A stretch of 64,000 bases of DNA, from contig CP075525.1 of NCBI GenBank assembly GCA_025808415.1, positions 248,001 through 312,000 on the forward strand, given 5' to 3'. Position numbers and translations under genes: made by a program. This document shows positions 17,579 through 25,087 of this stretch, one piece after another (positions within the stretch are counted from its first letter, which is position 1; each line of letters opens with the position of its first letter). The notes under the pieces were generated by a model. That model saw only the letters and a program-made list of their open reading frames with translations. It was not told the origin of the DNA and made no database searches. Source of the stretch: Cyclobacteriaceae bacterium. Its GTDB lineage: Bacteria; Bacteroidota; Bacteroidia; Cytophagales; Cyclobacteriaceae.

Positions 17579-18703
17579 TCAAAACGTAACTCCATGTGTT
17601 TTTTTGATGATCTGATTTGCCAACCAGGTTGAATGCACCGCCAGGTTAACGGCCACGCGCGATGACCACGCACTGCCAAAAAGATAATTTTGAATGAGCC
17701 TACCGGTCCGTAATCGTGTTGCAAAAGTTGATGTCCAACGCTCAGCGTAAGCGGCTTCAAGCCATGCACGGGGGCGGTTTTCTGCTTTAGCTTCAATGAT
17801 TAGATCGCTCACTATTTTCCCTGTGTGAATGGCCATGGCCATACCGTTGCCACACAACGGTGCAATCATGCCGGCCGCATCACCGGCCATGAGGATATGA
17901 TTGAAAACAGGTTCTTTCGTTTCGAATGAAATCTCATTGATGGTTTCTGGTTTTTCAAAAAGAAATTCGGAGGAGTTAAAAATGGATTTCAGGGATGGAT
18001 TTTGAAAAAGAACGGCCTCCTCCATTTCGCGAATGCCTTTAAATCGCTTTACCTGATCGCGATGAACGAGGTAGCAGAGATTGGTTTTTCTGTCTTCAAT
18101 GTTGCTTATTCCACAATAGCCACCATTAAAATTGTGCAAGGCAATCAGATTAGCAGGGTGGTCTGTTTGGATGTGATATTTAACCCCAACATAGGGCGAT
18201 CGTTTTTGAATAAAGCCCCGTTTTAATGCGGTGTCCATTCGCGATCGCTTTCCGAACGCACCGATGACCAATGATGTTGAAAATTCCTGCTGACTGGTCC
18301 TTACCGTAAAGCTATCTTCTCGGTCAAGAAAAGAAATTGAATCGACCTCTTGTTCAAGCACAAAATTTACGCCTGCCTGTAAGGCTTGTTGATACAGAAA
18401 GTGATCCAGGGTAAACCTGCTGATTCCGAAACCGCCTAAATCCAATGAAAGTTTTGTTGATTTTCCGCTTACCGAACTCAAGTGAAACTGATTTATAACG
18501 GGTGGTGAAAATGCTTCAGGAAAAAGTTCCTCGCGTTTAAGAAATGGCACGGTTTCGTTGGAGATGTATTCACCACACACGCGGTGAAACGGGTAACGTT
18601 TTTTTTCAATAAGGGTACAGTGGATACCGGCACGGACAAGCCGTATGGAGGCTATAAGCCCGGCCAAACCACCCCCTGCAACAACCACATCTTTACTAGA
18701 CAA
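17579..18703 (-). CDS. FAD-dependent oxidoreductase (geranylgeranyl-reductase-like)
   Basis: A 374-residue flavoprotein with TTG start. The FAD-binding GGGLAGL is at about 9-15, followed by EKKRYPFHRVCGEY (34-47) as in geranylgeranyl reductase / tryptophan halogenase-type monooxygenases. The second FAD motif MAGDAAGMI is near 277. It could hydroxylate the aromatic ring or reduce the prenyl chain. The C-terminus is basic and helical. The gene is convergent with the UbiA gene (17-nt gap), completing a four-gene locus with the PKS and methyltransferase. Confidence 0.9.
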   Translation of the reverse strand: MSSKDVVVAGGGLAGLIASIRLVRAGIHCTLIEKKRYPFHRVCGEYISNETVPFLKREELFPEAFSPPVINQFHLSSVSGKSTKLSLDLGGFGISRFTLDHFLYQQALQAGVNFVLEQEVDSISFLDREDSFTVRTSQQEFSTSLVIGAFGKRSRMDTALKRGFIQKRSPYVGVKYHIQTDHPANLIALHNFNGGYCGISNIEDRKTNLCYLVHRDQVKRFKGIREMEEAVLFQNPSLKSIFNSSEFLFEKPETINEISFETKEPVFNHILMAGDAAGMIAPLCGNGMAMAIHTGKIVSDLIIEAKAENRPRAWLEAAYAERWTSTFATRLRTGRLIQNYLFGSAWSSRVAVNLAVHSTWLANQIIKKTHGVTF

Positions 18704-18827
18704 AATAAAATTTGCTTTTGGTTATACGGGTTAACACAATTCAATCAATAAGAGAAAGTTAATATAAAACGCCCCGCTAAACAGGTAACCTTTATAATTG
18801 ATTTTATGTTTAAGAAAATAGTTGGCT

Positions 18828-19304
18828 ATGGTAACTGACAAATCAAAATCCGAAAAGGTTCTCGAATCCATGAACATTTTGTTGGTAGGGAACAATCCTA
18901 TTGAGCTAAGCTCAATATTGAATACAATTAAAGGCTTGCCGGGCAGGATAATCAGCACGGAAACTGCTTTTGATTTAACCAGCATTTGGCAACGCCTGAT
19001 CAAATTCAAACCTAATTATATTTTAATCGATGATAACATCGGGTATCATGAACTTACCCGCACGGTAGGTGTGCTTTCTTCGAACCCTAAAACCCGCGAA
19101 ATACCCATTACGGTTTTAAAAAATTCAAATTACACCGAATCAGCCTTCACCAATGACATTGCTGATTATTTGTTAAAACAAAACCTGACAACGGAATCAT
19201 TGTACATTGCATTAAAGAACTCTTTGAAGTTTAAGCGCACCCGTGAATTCCTCAGCAGGGCCTATGCCAAAAGAAAACGAGAGTTGCTGAAGCTGGTTCG
19301 CTAA
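18828..19304 (+). CDS. Receiver-like regulatory protein (degenerate response regulator)
   Basis: A 158-residue protein that begins MVTDKSKSEK and contains a receiver-like fold: NILLVGNNPIELSSIL (beta1), YILIDDN (beta3 with Asp near residue 66), IPITVLKNS (beta4). The usual acidic pair at beta1 is absent (GNN in place of D-D), so phosphorylation is doubtful. A basic helical tail follows (KRKRELLKLVR). No output domain. ATG 18828 is chosen; the TTG at 18822 adds two residues. It overlaps the convergent protease gene by 4 nt. Confidence 0.65.
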   Translation: MVTDKSKSEKVLESMNILLVGNNPIELSSILNTIKGLPGRIISTETAFDLTSIWQRLIKFKPNYILIDDNIGYHELTRTVGVLSSNPKTREIPITVLKNSNYTESAFTNDIADYLLKQNLTTESLYIALKNSLKFKRTREFLSRAYAKRKRELLKLVR

Positions 19305-20536
19305 ATCTGGTCTTCAAGCCGGAATTCAATAGACTTCATAGTGTTTCCCCGTCTTACCTCCAACCTCACTTTCCTTCCTGGCTTGGTGTTCAAAAATCCG
19401 TTGATTTGGTTTAGGTGAAGTTCTTTTACGAGCACACCGTTAATGCTGGCAATGAGGTCACCGCGTTGTACGCCTGCCCTGTCGGCAGCTGAGTTTGCCC
19501 GCACATCGGTGATTTCAAATACATTTAGCGATGATCCTTTGGCTTTTACATTGAGCCCGCTGAGGTTGAAGTAGAAAGCTTTTTTAAACTCACTGTTTTT
19601 TTTCAGGAAAATTTTTTCTTGCGGAAAATTAAACACTACAGTGAACCGGCTTAAAATTTCCCCGCCTAATGTTCCATTTCGGTCAACCCGAAAATATTTA
19701 AGCGTGTCAGTGAAGTAACTGTTTGAGTCGGGAAAGTTTGCCAACACCCCATGAATACTGAATTGCCCTAACTCAAGAGATTGGATGCGCCCCGTTTTCC
19801 CTACAATCTCCCCGCCAATGCCCCGTCCAATAATGTTGTGGACCGTTTTTTCGGGCAGGTGAATCCTGGGATCGGTTTCGGGTTCCAATAACAAGCCATG
19901 ACTTGCACCGGTATCAACCAGAAGTTTTGCGTTTAGGGAGTGTTCGTTATTGATACTAATGGGTGCCAATAAATAAGGTTTTGTATCCTGTATGCGAATA
20001 GGGATCATTTCATACCGTTTGCCGGGTTTGAATTTGTCGGGCCCCATTAACGTCATGATTTTACGCTGGTAATCAATTTTGATGATAAACCTGCTGAAAA
20101 GCTCATAACCTAAAACACCATGAACATCGGTGCCAAGGTGATTGCGAAGCTCCAGGTAATCGTCATCAAGGACTAAAAGCGCATGGCCTTTTCCAATTAC
20201 ACCTGGAAGTGTTAGGGAGACATTATTGGCTACATAGGCATCAACAAGTTTTTCGCCACCCGGGCCTGACAGGGTGTACTTGCGGCTATACTGCAATTGT
20301 AAAATGTCGGCAAAGGCCTTTTGGGTAAGTATGGCTGTTCGTACCCCGGTGTCAACAATAAATTTCAGCGGGATTACATCGTTTAGAATCACCCGTACGA
20401 CAATGAGGTTGTTATGGATTTCAATGGGTATTTGAACTTTACTTTTTCCATCAGCAATGTGAAACCCGAGATTTTGGTTTTGTGCCCCAAGAATGGCCGG
20501 AACCAAAAAAATGAGTAAACCAATAACACGGATCAT
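19301..20536 (-). CDS. Secreted retropepsin-like aspartyl protease with PDZ domain
   Basis: A 411-residue protein: signal peptide (about 1-18, ILGAQ), two retroviral-type aspartyl protease lobes each with an active-site motif (VDTGVRT, Asp62; VDTGASH, Asp208), and a C-terminal PDZ domain (about 335-411, with GVQRGDLIASINGVLV). Each pepsin-like lobe has one Asp, so the two halves should form a single active site. Periplasmic or surface-exposed. The family is common in Bacteroidota; substrates are unknown. Confidence 0.9.
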   Translation of the reverse strand: MIRVIGLLIFLVPAILGAQNQNLGFHIADGKSKVQIPIEIHNNLIVVRVILNDVIPLKFIVDTGVRTAILTQKAFADILQLQYSRKYTLSGPGGEKLVDAYVANNVSLTLPGVIGKGHALLVLDDDYLELRNHLGTDVHGVLGYELFSRFIIKIDYQRKIMTLMGPDKFKPGKRYEMIPIRIQDTKPYLLAPISINNEHSLNAKLLVDTGASHGLLLEPETDPRIHLPEKTVHNIIGRGIGGEIVGKTGRIQSLELGQFSIHGVLANFPDSNSYFTDTLKYFRVDRNGTLGGEILSRFTVVFNFPQEKIFLKKNSEFKKAFYFNLSGLNVKAKGSSLNVFEITDVRANSAADRAGVQRGDLIASINGVLVKELHLNQINGFLNTKPGRKVRLEVRRGNTMKSIEFRLEDQI

Positions 20537-20594
20537 ATCAACCTCTCCTCAAACGAAAGTTAGGTAAATTTTATGGATGGTAAACTAACGAAGA

Positions 20595-21128
20595 CTATGG
20601 GATAAGTAACGGCATAACCGCCCGGGGCGTTTCGGCCACACGAACAAACTGCATGTTGTCGTGCCTTAAAAATCCAGATGCGACCATATTATCCATCTGG
20701 TTCAGCAGGGCATTAAAAAAGCCATCAAGATTCAATAAAGCTATTGGCTGGTGAATAAGGCCGAGTTGTTTCCAGGTCAATATCTCAGCGGTTTCATCAA
20801 GGGTGCCCCAGCCACCCGGCAATACCAGAAAGGCATCTGCCAGGTCGGCCATCCTGCGTTTTCGTTCATGCATGCTGGCCACTACTTCAAGTTGGGTAAG
20901 GCCGGTATGACCCACCTCTTTTTGCATTAAAAAATCTGGTATTATGCCAATAACCCGTCCTTTTTTCTCCAGCACAGCATCGGCCAATATGCCCATTAAA
21001 CCAATGTTGCCACCGCCATAAATGAGGGTATAGCCTTGATGAGCCAACAAGAAACCCATTTCACGGGCAGCATCGGCATAAATAGTCTTGTTTCCTACGC
21101 CCGAACCGCAGAAAACACAGACGTTCAT
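20595..21128 (-). CDS. LOG-family nucleotide 5'-monophosphate phosphoribohydrolase (TIGR00730)
   Basis: A 177-residue Rossmann-fold protein with GGGNIGLMG (38-46) and the diagnostic LPGGWGTLDE (103-112), together with SMHERKRRM (85-93). LOG-family enzymes cleave cytokinin riboside 5'-monophosphates or other nucleoside monophosphates, releasing the base; in bacteria the physiological substrate is usually unknown. Cytoplasmic. A small membrane-protein gene ends 18 nt upstream on the same strand. Confidence 0.93.
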   Translation of the reverse strand: MNVCVFCGSGVGNKTIYADAAREMGFLLAHQGYTLIYGGGNIGLMGILADAVLEKKGRVIGIIPDFLMQKEVGHTGLTQLEVVASMHERKRRMADLADAFLVLPGGWGTLDETAEILTWKQLGLIHQPIALLNLDGFFNALLNQMDNMVASGFLRHDNMQFVRVAETPRAVMPLLIP

Positions 21129-21146
21129 AAACGTAGAAGGGAGGGA

Positions 21147-21266
21147 TTAAAACTTGTTATCGTGCTTGTTATCGCTCACCATTTTATTGGGGAATATCCA
21201 TGGAGAGATGATGGCCAAAACAAATAGCGCAATTACTACGTAGAAAGGGGTCCAGGATGCATCCAT
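21147..21266 (-). CDS. 39-residue single-pass membrane protein (unlisted small ORF)
   Basis: ATG at 21266, TAA at 21147-21149. The product begins MDASWTPFYVVIALFVLAI (hydrophobic segment about 9-22), then ISPWIFPNK, and a polar tail VSDNKHDNKF. It is 18 nt upstream of the LOG-family gene on the same strand. The single TM helix, a tryptophan on each side of it and the basic tail look like a real small membrane protein. Not recognised as a known family. Coding status is not proven. Confidence 0.6.
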   Translation of the reverse strand: MDASWTPFYVVIALFVLAIISPWIFPNKMVSDNKHDNKF

Positions 21267-21392
21267 AACAGTATATTTAATAAAGTGTAAAAATAAAGCC
21301 TATTCATGTAATTTTTACACTCAGAATTGAAATTTGTTTACCAGATTTAATGGTTGTTTTGCCGGCTAATTAAACACGTTAGTAATCCGTGC

Positions 21393-21950
21393 ATGAAAAA
21401 ATTTTTGATCTTTTTAGCGCTCGCCATAGTTCTTATTGTAGTAATGTGGTCGATCGTCAACGCCATAAGGCTCAGGCAAACCAAATCGTTCAGCCCTGAA
21501 GAAGTTGTCTCGTTTGCCGATGGCGATCTCCGTATAAAAGTATTCTATAATCGCCCTTATAAAAAGGGCAGGGAAATTTTTGGCGGACTTGTTCCCTATG
21601 GAAAAGTTTGGCGTACGGGTGCAAACGAAGCCACGGTATTTGAAACCAATAAGGTAATTACCTTGGAGGGTGGAAAGAAACTGATCCCCGGCAAGTATAG
21701 CTTTTGGACTGTGCCAGATTCATCTTCCTGGCAAATTATTTTTAATGCCCAACACGGCCAGTGGGGTGTTAACAGCAAAGGAGAGGCTAATCGCGACCCT
21801 GCCCTGGATGTGTTATCGATTAGTGCGCATGCTATTATTCAGGAGAATGAATTTGAGCAGTTTACTATCCAGTTCGAAAAAATGGGAGAAGAAGCCGAGA
21901 TGGTGTTACTGTGGGACAAAACGGTGGTGGCCATACCATTTTCGTATTAG
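21393..21950 (+). CDS. DUF2911 domain protein, membrane-anchored
   Basis: The start at ATG 21393 (MKKFLIFLALAIV) gives an N-terminal signal or TM segment (about 3-23) and 185 residues; the earlier in-frame ATG at 21354 would put 13 extra residues in front. The domain has DUF2911 features: YGKVWRTGANEATVFE (about 70-85) and IPGKYSFWTVP (about 101-111), then WDKTVVAIPF at the end. Family function is unknown; it forms a beta-sandwich in the periplasm or on the surface. The next gene is convergent. Confidence 0.85.
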   Translation: MKKFLIFLALAIVLIVVMWSIVNAIRLRQTKSFSPEEVVSFADGDLRIKVFYNRPYKKGREIFGGLVPYGKVWRTGANEATVFETNKVITLEGGKKLIPGKYSFWTVPDSSSWQIIFNAQHGQWGVNSKGEANRDPALDVLSISAHAIIQENEFEQFTIQFEKMGEEAEMVLLWDKTVVAIPFSY

Positions 21951-21992
21951 CAATCATCTCAATCTGTCGGCAGATTTCGGTAGCCTGCTAAC

Positions 21993-23579
21993 CTAGTTTT
22001 TCTTTTTGGCCAAAATACTTACTCGTGTTTTTCGATTTTCCAGGACAGCTTCTGGCTTGATACTAACCCGATAGCTTAGCGAGTAACGATCAACACCAGA
22101 TAGTACCAATTGATTGATAAGGGCCAAAGCTTGTTTTTCGGTTCTGTTGTTGTGGTAAGTTGCTTTTACGACCAAACTATCGCGCGAATAAAGTCGACCG
22201 AGTGAATCGATGTCGTCCAATTGAATGATCACGCTGTCAATAGCAATCTCGGTAAGATCAGGATTGGATTTGTATGAATCTTCCTGGTAACCCATCAAAG
22301 AAACTTGTAATTCGAAATTGAATTGAGGTGAACTTTTTATCAGCCTGGAAAGTCGTTGTATTTCAAAACCGATATCATCCGGCTCGGCACTAGTAGGCTT
22401 AAACTGGATGCCATCAAGTTCCAATACATCACCTATGGCAATAGGCTTTAATACAACGTTTGCTTTTTGAACAAGCGGACTCTCTTCAACAGTCATATCA
22501 AACATTTTCGAAAAAAAAGTAAAGTTGCTCTCTTCCGGATCGATGGAGAGCTCGTACTTGCTCCCTTGCGTCAGGTATAAAAAATAATTGCCTTCCTTGT
22601 CAGGTCTTCCGCTGAAAAAACGCTTGTGAGTGATGAGGTCTGTAACCGAAATATAGGCCGGTACAGGCATACCGCTTTGCCCCAAAATTTGCCCCTCAAC
22701 TTTCATGACGGCACGGGGTCTCCATTGGGCCGGCACGAGGTATTCGAGTATTTCGCTTTTAAATTTTCCAGGGGCTTCTTTCAAGAGATATCGTCCGTTG
22801 GATATGGAACTCACAAACTGATCATCCTTTTCTGTGTTCACAAAGTCCATCGCTTCAGGCTGTGACCATACGCCCTTCTCAAGTCGTGAGATATAGAGGT
22901 CCATTCCACCCTTATTTGGTTTTGTGGTATTGGAAGAAAAAATCAACACGCTGCCATCGGCTGAAATACGAGGTGTTTGTGCGTTGCCGGTGTTAATATA
23001 ATCCGGTAGTTCGGTGGGTTCTTCCCATCTTCCATTCGGTGCTTTTTTTGTTACCATAATTTTACAACGCTCGGCCTTTTGGGCATCCATTTTTTCACAC
23101 CGCATAAAATACATGGTTGAGCCATCGGGCGTGAACGTGGGGGCACCTTCATGAAGTTTGGAGTTTATGGGCGCATACATATTTTGTAAATCGCCCCATG
23201 AGTTTCCTTTTAAATTTCCTGCCCAGATATCAAATCCGCCAACACCACCTGATTTGATAGAAGTAATATAAATGGTTTTGCCGTCTGCACTTAGGGTGTA
23301 GCCTTTAAGGAAGTTGAGTTTTGTATTAATGTGCTTTGGCAAAGCCACCGGGTCTTGCCAATCGGGTCCCACCTTTAAGGCATAGTAAACTGTGGGCACA
23401 TTATCTTCTGCATAATCGGAGGTAAACAGCAGCGTACTTCCATCCAGGCTGATAAAAGGAGCAGAAACATTGATGGTCGGCCGGTTAATGTTTTGTGGCA
23501 GTTTTCGGATGGGTGCTTGTGCCCGGCAAGTAAAAGCGAGCGTTGTTAGCCCAAGAATGATTGCAGAAAACGTTTTCAT
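21993..23579 (-). CDS. Secreted PD40 beta-propeller protein with degenerate OmpA-like C-terminus
   Basis: A 528-residue protein with signal peptide (to about residue 20, TCRAQ). Residues about 30-270 form PD40 blades (PFISLDGSTLLFTSD, TPDGSTMYFMR, ISADGSVLIFSS). A carboxypeptidase-regulatory-like beta domain follows (about 290-370). The C-terminus (about 385-525) resembles an OmpA C-domain (QALALINQLVLSGV, NRKTRVSIL) but lacks the usual TDxxG segment, so peptidoglycan binding is doubtful. The order PD40 - CRD - OmpA-like resembles the type IX secretion protein PorE without its TPR part. Confidence 0.82.
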   Translation of the reverse strand: MKTFSAIILGLTTLAFTCRAQAPIRKLPQNINRPTINVSAPFISLDGSTLLFTSDYAEDNVPTVYYALKVGPDWQDPVALPKHINTKLNFLKGYTLSADGKTIYITSIKSGGVGGFDIWAGNLKGNSWGDLQNMYAPINSKLHEGAPTFTPDGSTMYFMRCEKMDAQKAERCKIMVTKKAPNGRWEEPTELPDYINTGNAQTPRISADGSVLIFSSNTTKPNKGGMDLYISRLEKGVWSQPEAMDFVNTEKDDQFVSSISNGRYLLKEAPGKFKSEILEYLVPAQWRPRAVMKVEGQILGQSGMPVPAYISVTDLITHKRFFSGRPDKEGNYFLYLTQGSKYELSIDPEESNFTFFSKMFDMTVEESPLVQKANVVLKPIAIGDVLELDGIQFKPTSAEPDDIGFEIQRLSRLIKSSPQFNFELQVSLMGYQEDSYKSNPDLTEIAIDSVIIQLDDIDSLGRLYSRDSLVVKATYHNNRTEKQALALINQLVLSGVDRYSLSYRVSIKPEAVLENRKTRVSILAKKKN

Positions 23580-23699
23580 ACCTTAAAGGTAAAACTTATG
23601 ATACAAAACCACGGCCAGATTTCCCGCCTTAATTGCATTCAAAGTGATGGTTTTTTACAGGGGATGTAATAATTTAGCCACTTAGATTTTCAGCAGAGC

Positions 23700-24443
23700 A
23701 TGATTCAGGTCATACCATCCATTGCCATACGAAAAGGGCGCGTTGTCAGGATGCGCAAAGGTGACCCTACCAGTGAAAAGGCCTACGATGAAAACCCGCT
23801 GGACCTGTCGAAGCGGTTTGAAGATCACGGCATTGAAGTAATTCACCTGGTTGACCTTGATGGTGCCGAAAGAGGTTCACCGGTCAACTATCATATCATT
23901 GAGCAAATAGCGGGCTACACAGATTTAAAGATTGATTTTACCGGTGGTATTTCTACCGATGGCGACATCAGCAAAGCGTATGAAGCCGGGGCGGATTATA
24001 TCACGGCATCGAGCATTGCAGTTACAAATCCTGATTTATTTGCCTCCTGGATTATTTCTTTTGGCCGTGAAAAGATGACGCTTGGCGCGGATGTTACTGA
24101 TGTAAAAAGTATGAACCTGTTATTTCGCGGGTGGCAACGTAAATCAGAACTAACACTTTTTGACCACCTGGAATATTTTCATTCCCGTGGGCTGAAGTAT
24201 GTAAAATCAACGGATGTGTCGCGTGATGGGGTGTTGGAAGGACCCAACTTTGAATTTTACCAAAGTATTCGCGACCGCTTTCCGGAGTTATGCGTGCTGG
24301 CCAGCGGTGGTATTCGCGGTGTGGATGATATTAAGCGCCTGAACGATATGGGAATTTTTGCCGTGATTTTTGGGAAGGCGTATTATGAAGGCATCCTTAA
24401 GTTGAAGGATCTTGAGCAATTCTTTGTAAAGAAGGAATCATAA
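23700..24443 (+). CDS. HisA-like TIM-barrel isomerase homologue lacking the first catalytic Asp
   Basis: A 247-residue (beta/alpha)8 protein clearly of the HisA/HisF superfamily: GDPTSEKAYDENPL, EVIHLVDLDGAERGSP, FTGGIST, STDVSRDGVLEGPN (second phosphate-site region) and LASGGIRG are all visible. HisA normally isomerises ProFAR to PRFAR in histidine synthesis using two Asp residues. Here the first, at the IPALDL motif, is replaced (IPSIAI, residues 5-10), while the second (GADVTD region) is kept. It is a monocistronic gene outside any his operon. Enzyme activity is therefore doubtful; it may have another role. A bidirectional terminator follows. Confidence 0.85.
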   Translation: MIQVIPSIAIRKGRVVRMRKGDPTSEKAYDENPLDLSKRFEDHGIEVIHLVDLDGAERGSPVNYHIIEQIAGYTDLKIDFTGGISTDGDISKAYEAGADYITASSIAVTNPDLFASWIISFGREKMTLGADVTDVKSMNLLFRGWQRKSELTLFDHLEYFHSRGLKYVKSTDVSRDGVLEGPNFEFYQSIRDRFPELCVLASGGIRGVDDIKRLNDMGIFAVIFGKAYYEGILKLKDLEQFFVKKES

Positions 24444-24470
24444 AAAAGCCCCGGGTGTGCGGGGCTTTTT
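24442..24470. terminator. Bidirectional terminator between the HisA-like gene and the lipoprotein gene
   Basis: AAAAAAGCCCCG (24442-24453) / CGGGGCTTTTT (24460-24470) with a 6-nt loop. A and T runs flank the GC-rich stem, so it can end both the plus-strand HisA-like gene and the convergent minus-strand operon. Confidence 0.93.
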
Positions 24471-24472
24471 GT

Positions 24473-25081
24473 TTATTGAACTACTACATTAAAAGTTACC
24501 TCTATATCGGTGTCGCCACCTCCGGGGCAAGTACCATTCTTAACCCCAGGCTGATGACGCAACGTAATTTGAACTGTACCGCTTCCTGCAGTTGTTGTGG
24601 ACCAGGTGGTTTTCAACCCAACGGGTAATGAACCTGAACTTAAGTAGTCGGCCTCTGTATCCGCATATGAAATAGTCATCCCGGAAACATTTTGCATAAA
24701 ACAGAACAGGTGCTCATCGGCTTCCTCTTCTATCTCTTCGGTAATGTCTTCTGTTGGGCTTTTTGATTCATCGAGTAATTGGATGGTTGCTAAATAAGTT
24801 GTGTTCATGGCCAACAGGGCGGCAGGCGAGGTGCCAGGTGCAATGGGTGTGTAAGTAAATTGACCCTCCTCAGGCCCGCTGCCATCCGGATCATAAAATT
24901 TTAATGTTACCGGTGATCCTCCATCAGAAGTAAGGGTCACAATTAAGGTAGTAATCAACTCCTCCTCATTTGGTGGTTCGGGATCATCGCCACAACTTAC
25001 CAGCAACAGTGTTGCAAGTAAAAAGGGGGCAACAAAAAACCGCGACAACCAACGCATCATTAAATTGTTTTTCATGTTCAT
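24473..25081 (-). CDS. Lipoprotein encoded with the ZnuD-like TonB receptor
   Basis: A 202-residue lipoprotein with lipobox LLVSCGDD (Cys near 30). The mature part is acidic, beta-rich (about 40-200), with an EEIEEEADEHLFCFMQ segment and a C-terminal beta strand pattern ITLRHQP...DIEVTFNVVV. It follows the TonB receptor stop by 6 nt, so it is in the same operon; surface lipoproteins partner receptors in many Bacteroidota uptake systems. An ATG at 25075 is an alternative start. No recognised domain. Confidence 0.82.
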   Translation of the reverse strand: MNMKNNLMMRWLSRFFVAPFLLATLLLVSCGDDPEPPNEEELITTLIVTLTSDGGSPVTLKFYDPDGSGPEEGQFTYTPIAPGTSPAALLAMNTTYLATIQLLDESKSPTEDITEEIEEEADEHLFCFMQNVSGMTISYADTEADYLSSGSLPVGLKTTWSTTTAGSGTVQITLRHQPGVKNGTCPGGGDTDIEVTFNVVVQ

Positions 25082-25087
25082 GGTTAG

